From contig JALHDK010000117.1 of the NCBI GenBank assembly GCA_022838965.1, forward strand, positions 1 to 7,443: a stretch of 7,443 nucleotides of DNA, given 5' to 3'. The position numbers and the translations under genes are program-made. Each line of letters starts with the position of its first letter. The stretch's first letter is position 1. Origin of the DNA: Actinomycetales bacterium. Lineage in GTDB: Bacteria > Actinomycetota > Actinomycetes > Actinomycetales > Actinomycetaceae. Positions 6,784 to 7,443 of the stretch are shown one piece after another. The notes beneath the pieces were generated by a model. It did not search any database. It saw only the letters and a program-made list of their open reading frames with translations, and was not told the origin of the DNA.

Positions 6784-7443
6784 ACCCTCATCGAGATCTA
6801 CTTCGGGGACGCCCCCGAGCGCGACCGCCTGGAGCTCGGCCCCGAGGGGCTGCCCCTGTGGCTGCTGCGGATGGCTGGCCGGGGCGAGTCGGGCCCCGTC
6901 CCCCCGGCGGCGGTGGAGCTTTGCTCCGCGGGCACGGAGTGGGCGGAGGAGGAGCTTCGGGAGGCGGCGCTCATCGACGAGGCCGGGCAGGCGACGCCGC
7001 GCGGCCGGATCGCGGCGGCCTACGGGCTCTCGCCCGGGGCTGTGCGAGCTGCCGCCCGCGAGGGAGGCCGCCCTTCCGCCGCCGAGGCGCGGGGGCGAGG
7101 GTTCGCCCTACGCTCGGGAGCTTTGGCGGCGGCTTCACGATGAGGAGCCACCGGAGGACGCTGCCCTGGCCGAGGAGCGCTCGGCGCAGCGCGCGGTGAT
7201 CCTCCTGGACTGGCTCTCCGACCTGCCGACACAGGAGGTGGAGCGGCGGCACTGGGTGCTCGCGGGCGCGATGGGCAGGCTCGCCCAGGAGGTGGGCCGG
7301 CTCGCGGCGGCGGGGGCGCGGCTGCTTCGGGCGGGCGCCCATCCCCGGGCGGATCGGGTCGAGCGCTTGGCGGACGCCTTCGTACCAGGCGCTTTGGCGC
7401 CGGGCGAGGTCCTGCTTCATGCGGTTCAGCCCGAAGACACACA
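6772..7443 (+). pseudogene. C-terminal fragment of a Ski2/Hel308-like helicase, frameshifted and running off the window
   Basis: Frame 1 from 6772 (MESHTLIEIYFGDAPERDRL) has almost only G or C third positions and reads to about 7090. It includes EEELREAALIDEAGQATPRGRIAAAYGLSP, which resembles the winged-helix region after the motor domains of Ski2-like helicases (pattern L..AGLI, then TPLGR and YLSP). If one G is removed from the five-G run at 7091-7095, the reading passes into frame 2 and continues SPYARELWRRLHDEEPP, AVILLDWLSDLPTQEVERRH and AGAMGRLAQEVGRLAAA, to the window end. The last part resembles the helical ratchet region of such helicases (LLdWieG.pteEIerrygv.aGai..l.ee...L). No motor motif (Walker A, DEAD/DEAH or motif VI) is present because the N-terminal two thirds are missing. 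The family call rests on remembered patterns only. A true short gene starting at ATG 6772 is less likely because no ribosome site is seen. Confidence 0.45.
7091..7095 (+). other. Apparent +1 frameshift in a five-G run
   Basis: Frame 1 codes well up to AAEARG and frame 2 codes well from GEGSPYARELW. Removing one of the five Gs joins them without loss. Without the correction the frame-1 product ends at TGA 7141-7143. This is a typical position for a homopolymer sequencing error, but a natural mutation in an already truncated gene would look the same. Confidence 0.55.

Noticed and set aside
6597..7199. Plus-strand frame 3 open reading of 200 codons at the right end
   Set aside because: It is Arg/Pro/Gly-rich with poor third-position pattern. 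Frames 1 and 2 carry the coding signal here.
6971..7442. Minus-strand frames that might supply the missing N-terminus of mshD
   Set aside because: None contains GNAT-like sequence. Their Pro/Arg/Ala composition is antisense to the helicase fragment.

Overview
The window is GC-rich DNA whose codons end almost always in G or C. It most likely comes from an actinobacterium. The evidence is a mycothiol synthase-type gene (mshD), a ppk1-mutT1 pair like the one in mycobacteria, and a pyrophosphatase segment that resembles the Streptomyces HppA I remember. The exact class cannot be read from the sequence. There are no RNA genes, CRISPR arrays or insertion sequences, and no convincing promoter. Every stretch longer than about 35 bases is coding or broken coding sequence.

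Left arm (+ strand, 1-2680): high-affinity phosphate import. Bases 1 to about 180 encode an internal piece of a membrane H+-pyrophosphatase (hppA). It runs in frame, with no stop, straight into the first membrane helix of the phosphate permease PstC. pstC is then broken again near 466-480, where about 15-20 codons appear to be missing and the frame changes. After it come intact pstA and pstB, packed with 1-2 bp spacing. A hairpin spanning both stop codons separates pstB from the convergent right-hand operon.

Middle (- strand, 2698 to about 6780): a tight operon transcribed right to left. It holds mshD (5'-truncated), ppk1 (polyphosphate kinase with a long acidic N-terminal extension) and mutT1 (Nudix hydrolase fused to a histidine phosphatase). 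ppk1 and mutT1 overlap by ATGA. Phosphate import and polyphosphate synthesis therefore sit side by side and converge.

Right end (+ strand, about 6772-7443): a C-terminal fragment that looks like a Ski2/Hel308-type helicase, with one apparent frameshift in a run of five Gs. It begins exactly where mshD loses its N-terminal half on the opposite strand.

The most striking feature is structural. Two junctions (about 160-190 and 6765-6783) each join the interiors of two unrelated conserved genes, and pstC carries a third lesion. Either the assembly is chimeric or collapsed, or this genome has suffered several deletions or rearrangements. I see no clear new defence or biosynthetic system. The intact genes form a familiar phosphate/polyphosphate neighbourhood.
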